DNA of 6,756 nt, from contig SABF01000080.1 of the NCBI GenBank assembly GCA_009929095.1, positions 1 through 6,756 on the forward strand. Direction: 5' to 3'. Below the pieces are notes generated by a model, which saw nothing but the letters and a program-made list of their open reading frames with translations, was not told the origin of the DNA and searched no databases. Made by a program: the position numbers and the translations under genes. This document shows positions 6,088 to 6,756 of the stretch, piece by piece. Origin of the DNA: Erysipelotrichia bacterium (lineage in GTDB: Bacteria; Bacillota_I; Bacilli_A; Erysipelotrichales; Erysipelotrichaceae). Position 1 is the stretch's first letter. Each line of letters starts with the position of its first letter.

Positions 6088-6226
6088 GTGTCAGCTTCAG
6101 GCTGTGATCCATGCTCAATGAAGCGGATTGCATTGAAATCATTCAGAATCGCTGCACAAAGCTGAACATAATGTTTCAATCATTTTCATCAAATACACTT
6201 TTCAGCCAATTTTCCTTCAAAATACT
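6088..6226. other. Intergenic gap after bilR with no recognised gene or terminator
   Basis: A/T-rich sequence between the bilR stop and the tRNA promoter. Two imperfect stem pairs are visible, GCTTCA/TGAAGC and TTCAG/CTGAA. Neither has a following T-run, so no rho-independent terminator for bilR is supported. No start codon with a ribosome binding site and no coding signal is seen. Confidence 0.5.
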
Positions 6227-6255
6227 TTGACGAACCAGCTGGTCACAGGTATAAT
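6227..6255 (+). promoter_or_regulatory. Sigma-A promoter of tRNA-Leu
   Basis: TTGACG (6227-6232), a 17-base spacer and a perfect TATAAT (6250-6255) place the start near 6262, only about five bases before the mature tRNA. The spacer contains the perfect palindrome ACCAGCTGGT (6234-6243). Confidence 0.85.
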
Positions 6256-6266
6256 ATTTCGTGCAT

Positions 6267-6350
6267 GCACCAGTGGTGGAATGGCAGACACGTACGCTTG
6301 AGGGGCGTATGGAGCGATCCGTGCAAGTTCAAGTCTTGTCTGGTGCACCA
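6267..6350 (+). tRNA. tRNA-Leu (anticodon GAG)
   Basis: An 84-base class II tRNA. The acceptor stem GCACCAG (6267-6273) pairs perfectly with CTGGTGC (6340-6346), followed by discriminator A and encoded CCA (6348-6350). The D arm has GTG/CAC around AATGGCAGA. The anticodon stem TACGC/GCGTA encloses loop TTGAGGG with anticodon GAG at 6300-6302, which reads CUC and CUU leucine codons. A long variable arm GGA-GCGA-TCC (6311-6320) is typical of Leu. The T arm GCAAG-TTCAAGT-CTTGT has one G-U pair. All class II features agree with leucine rather than serine. Confidence 0.95.
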
Positions 6351-6354
6351 GAAC

Positions 6355-6394
6355 AGCCTGATTTTCAGTCATTGGAAGTCAGGCTTTTTTATAT
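6355..6394 (+). terminator. Rho-independent terminator after tRNA-Leu
   Basis: AGCCTGA (6355-6361) pairs with TCAGGCT (6379-6385); the stem can be lengthened inward by A-T and G-U pairs. A run of six T (6385-6390) and further A/T bases follow. It starts five bases after the CCA end, which makes the tRNA a single-gene unit. Confidence 0.9.
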
Positions 6395-6510
6395 TTTCAC
6401 GCTATGGCATATATCCAGGAATCTGATATTTCCAAGCAGGTCCTAACAGTCCCTGAAAGGCGATCTCAAATAGCAGAAACAATCTCGCTGAGTCCCAATC
6501 ATAAATAATC

Positions 6511-6516
6511 TATAAT
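6511..6516 (+). promoter_or_regulatory. Possible -10 element of the downstream gene
   Basis: A perfect TATAAT lies 38 bases before the ATG at 6554. The sequence 17 bases upstream, CTGAGT, is a poor -35. The stretch between the tRNA terminator and this element shows no gene. Placement before the hydrolase-like gene makes it plausible, but it is weakly supported. Confidence 0.4.
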
Positions 6517-6553
6517 CTGTCTGTAACATAGTTGCATTCAAGGAAACCAGCCC

Positions 6554-6756
6554 ATGAAAAAACCATTGAAACCTTCTGACGCTTATCATTCCGGCAGATC
6601 CAGAACTCTGCGCATTGCACTTCTTTCTTTACTGTCTGTCCTGATTGCTGCAATATGCGGTTTCTTTCTCTGGGCGAGTGATTACTATCATGCGGACAGC
6701 ACTGCGCTTGCAGCGATGCAGCAGGATTCCTCAATCCGCACCATTCGCAATATGAC
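6554..6756 (+). CDS. Membrane-anchored or secreted protein, probably alpha/beta hydrolase (partial, 5' end only)
   Basis: Only 67 codons are visible before the right edge. A basic N-terminus (MKKPLKPSDAYHSGRSRTLR) precedes one hydrophobic segment at about residues 21-40. Then comes WASDYYHADSTALAAMQQDS. In my experience a membrane segment followed by a DYYHAD...AL motif marks the N-terminus of a Gram-positive alpha/beta hydrolase family (dienelactone hydrolase-like, extracellular). The catalytic region lies outside the window, so activity cannot be confirmed. The start is ATG at 6554, with AAGGA (6540-6544) nine bases upstream. The membrane anchor or signal peptide is clear; the hydrolase assignment is moderate. 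Confidence 0.65.
   Translation, partial: MKKPLKPSDAYHSGRSRTLRIALLSLLSVLIAAICGFFLWASDYYHADSTALAAMQQDSSIRTIRNM

Noticed and set aside
6266..6351. Direct repeat TGCACCAG at both ends of the tRNA, resembling an attachment site
   Set aside because: The 3' copy is simply the acceptor end plus ACCA and one G. No integrase or element boundary is nearby, so it follows from tRNA structure.
6261..6446. A 61-codon open frame over the tRNA
   Set aside because: It reads through the tRNA-Leu and its terminator; the RNA gene explains the sequence.
1..6756. CRISPR arrays, insertion sequences or phage genes
   Set aside because: No spaced direct repeats, transposase motifs or terminal inverted repeats were seen.

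Overview
The window looks like chromosome of a low-to-mid GC Gram-positive gut anaerobe (Bacillota). The reasons are strong AGGAGG ribosome binding sites, canonical sigma-A promoters, an rpsF-ssb operon, a DacF-type D,D-carboxypeptidase and a tRNA with encoded CCA. The bilirubin-reductase type gene pair and the extracellular hydrolase at the right end fit an Erysipelotrichia or Clostridia gut commensal. The class-level guess is inference only.

Left part (1-4217, all transcribed on the minus strand, so read right to left): a D-alanyl-D-alanine carboxypeptidase gene (2892-4217), then typA/bipA with its own TATAAT promoter and a rho-independent terminator, then a new promoter driving rpsF-ssb. 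The ssb gene runs off the left edge and rpsR would be expected beyond it. The rpsF leader can fold so that a GAAA-capped hairpin with an adjacent CCG sits on a stem that buries the rpsF Shine-Dalgarno. This is the layout expected for S6:S18 autoregulation.

Middle part (4218-6087, plus strand): a two-gene unit divergent from the carboxypeptidase. It encodes a 167-residue flavodoxin-like protein (bilS-like) and a short Old Yellow Enzyme-type flavin/Fe-S reductase (bilR-like) carrying an HGDR active-site motif and a CxxCNxxC-X11-C cluster motif. Together they match the gut bilirubin reductase system, which reduces bilirubin to urobilinogen. The reductase lacks the C-terminal FAD/NAD(P)H module of larger relatives, so the flavodoxin is the natural electron donor. 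Its promoter is near consensus and is overlapped by two copies of a 15-bp palindrome, CTTG-N7-CAAG, 28 bp apart. A third, degenerate copy lies between the two genes. This points to a dedicated dimeric repressor not encoded in the window.

Right part (6088-6756, plus strand): an intergenic gap, a tRNA-Leu(GAG) with a consensus promoter and its own terminator, then the 5' end of a membrane-anchored or secreted protein resembling Gram-positive alpha/beta hydrolases, cut by the right edge.

The most notable content is the bilS-bilR pair with its repeated operator. The housekeeping genes are ordinary apart from some motif variants and leader structures listed in the findings.
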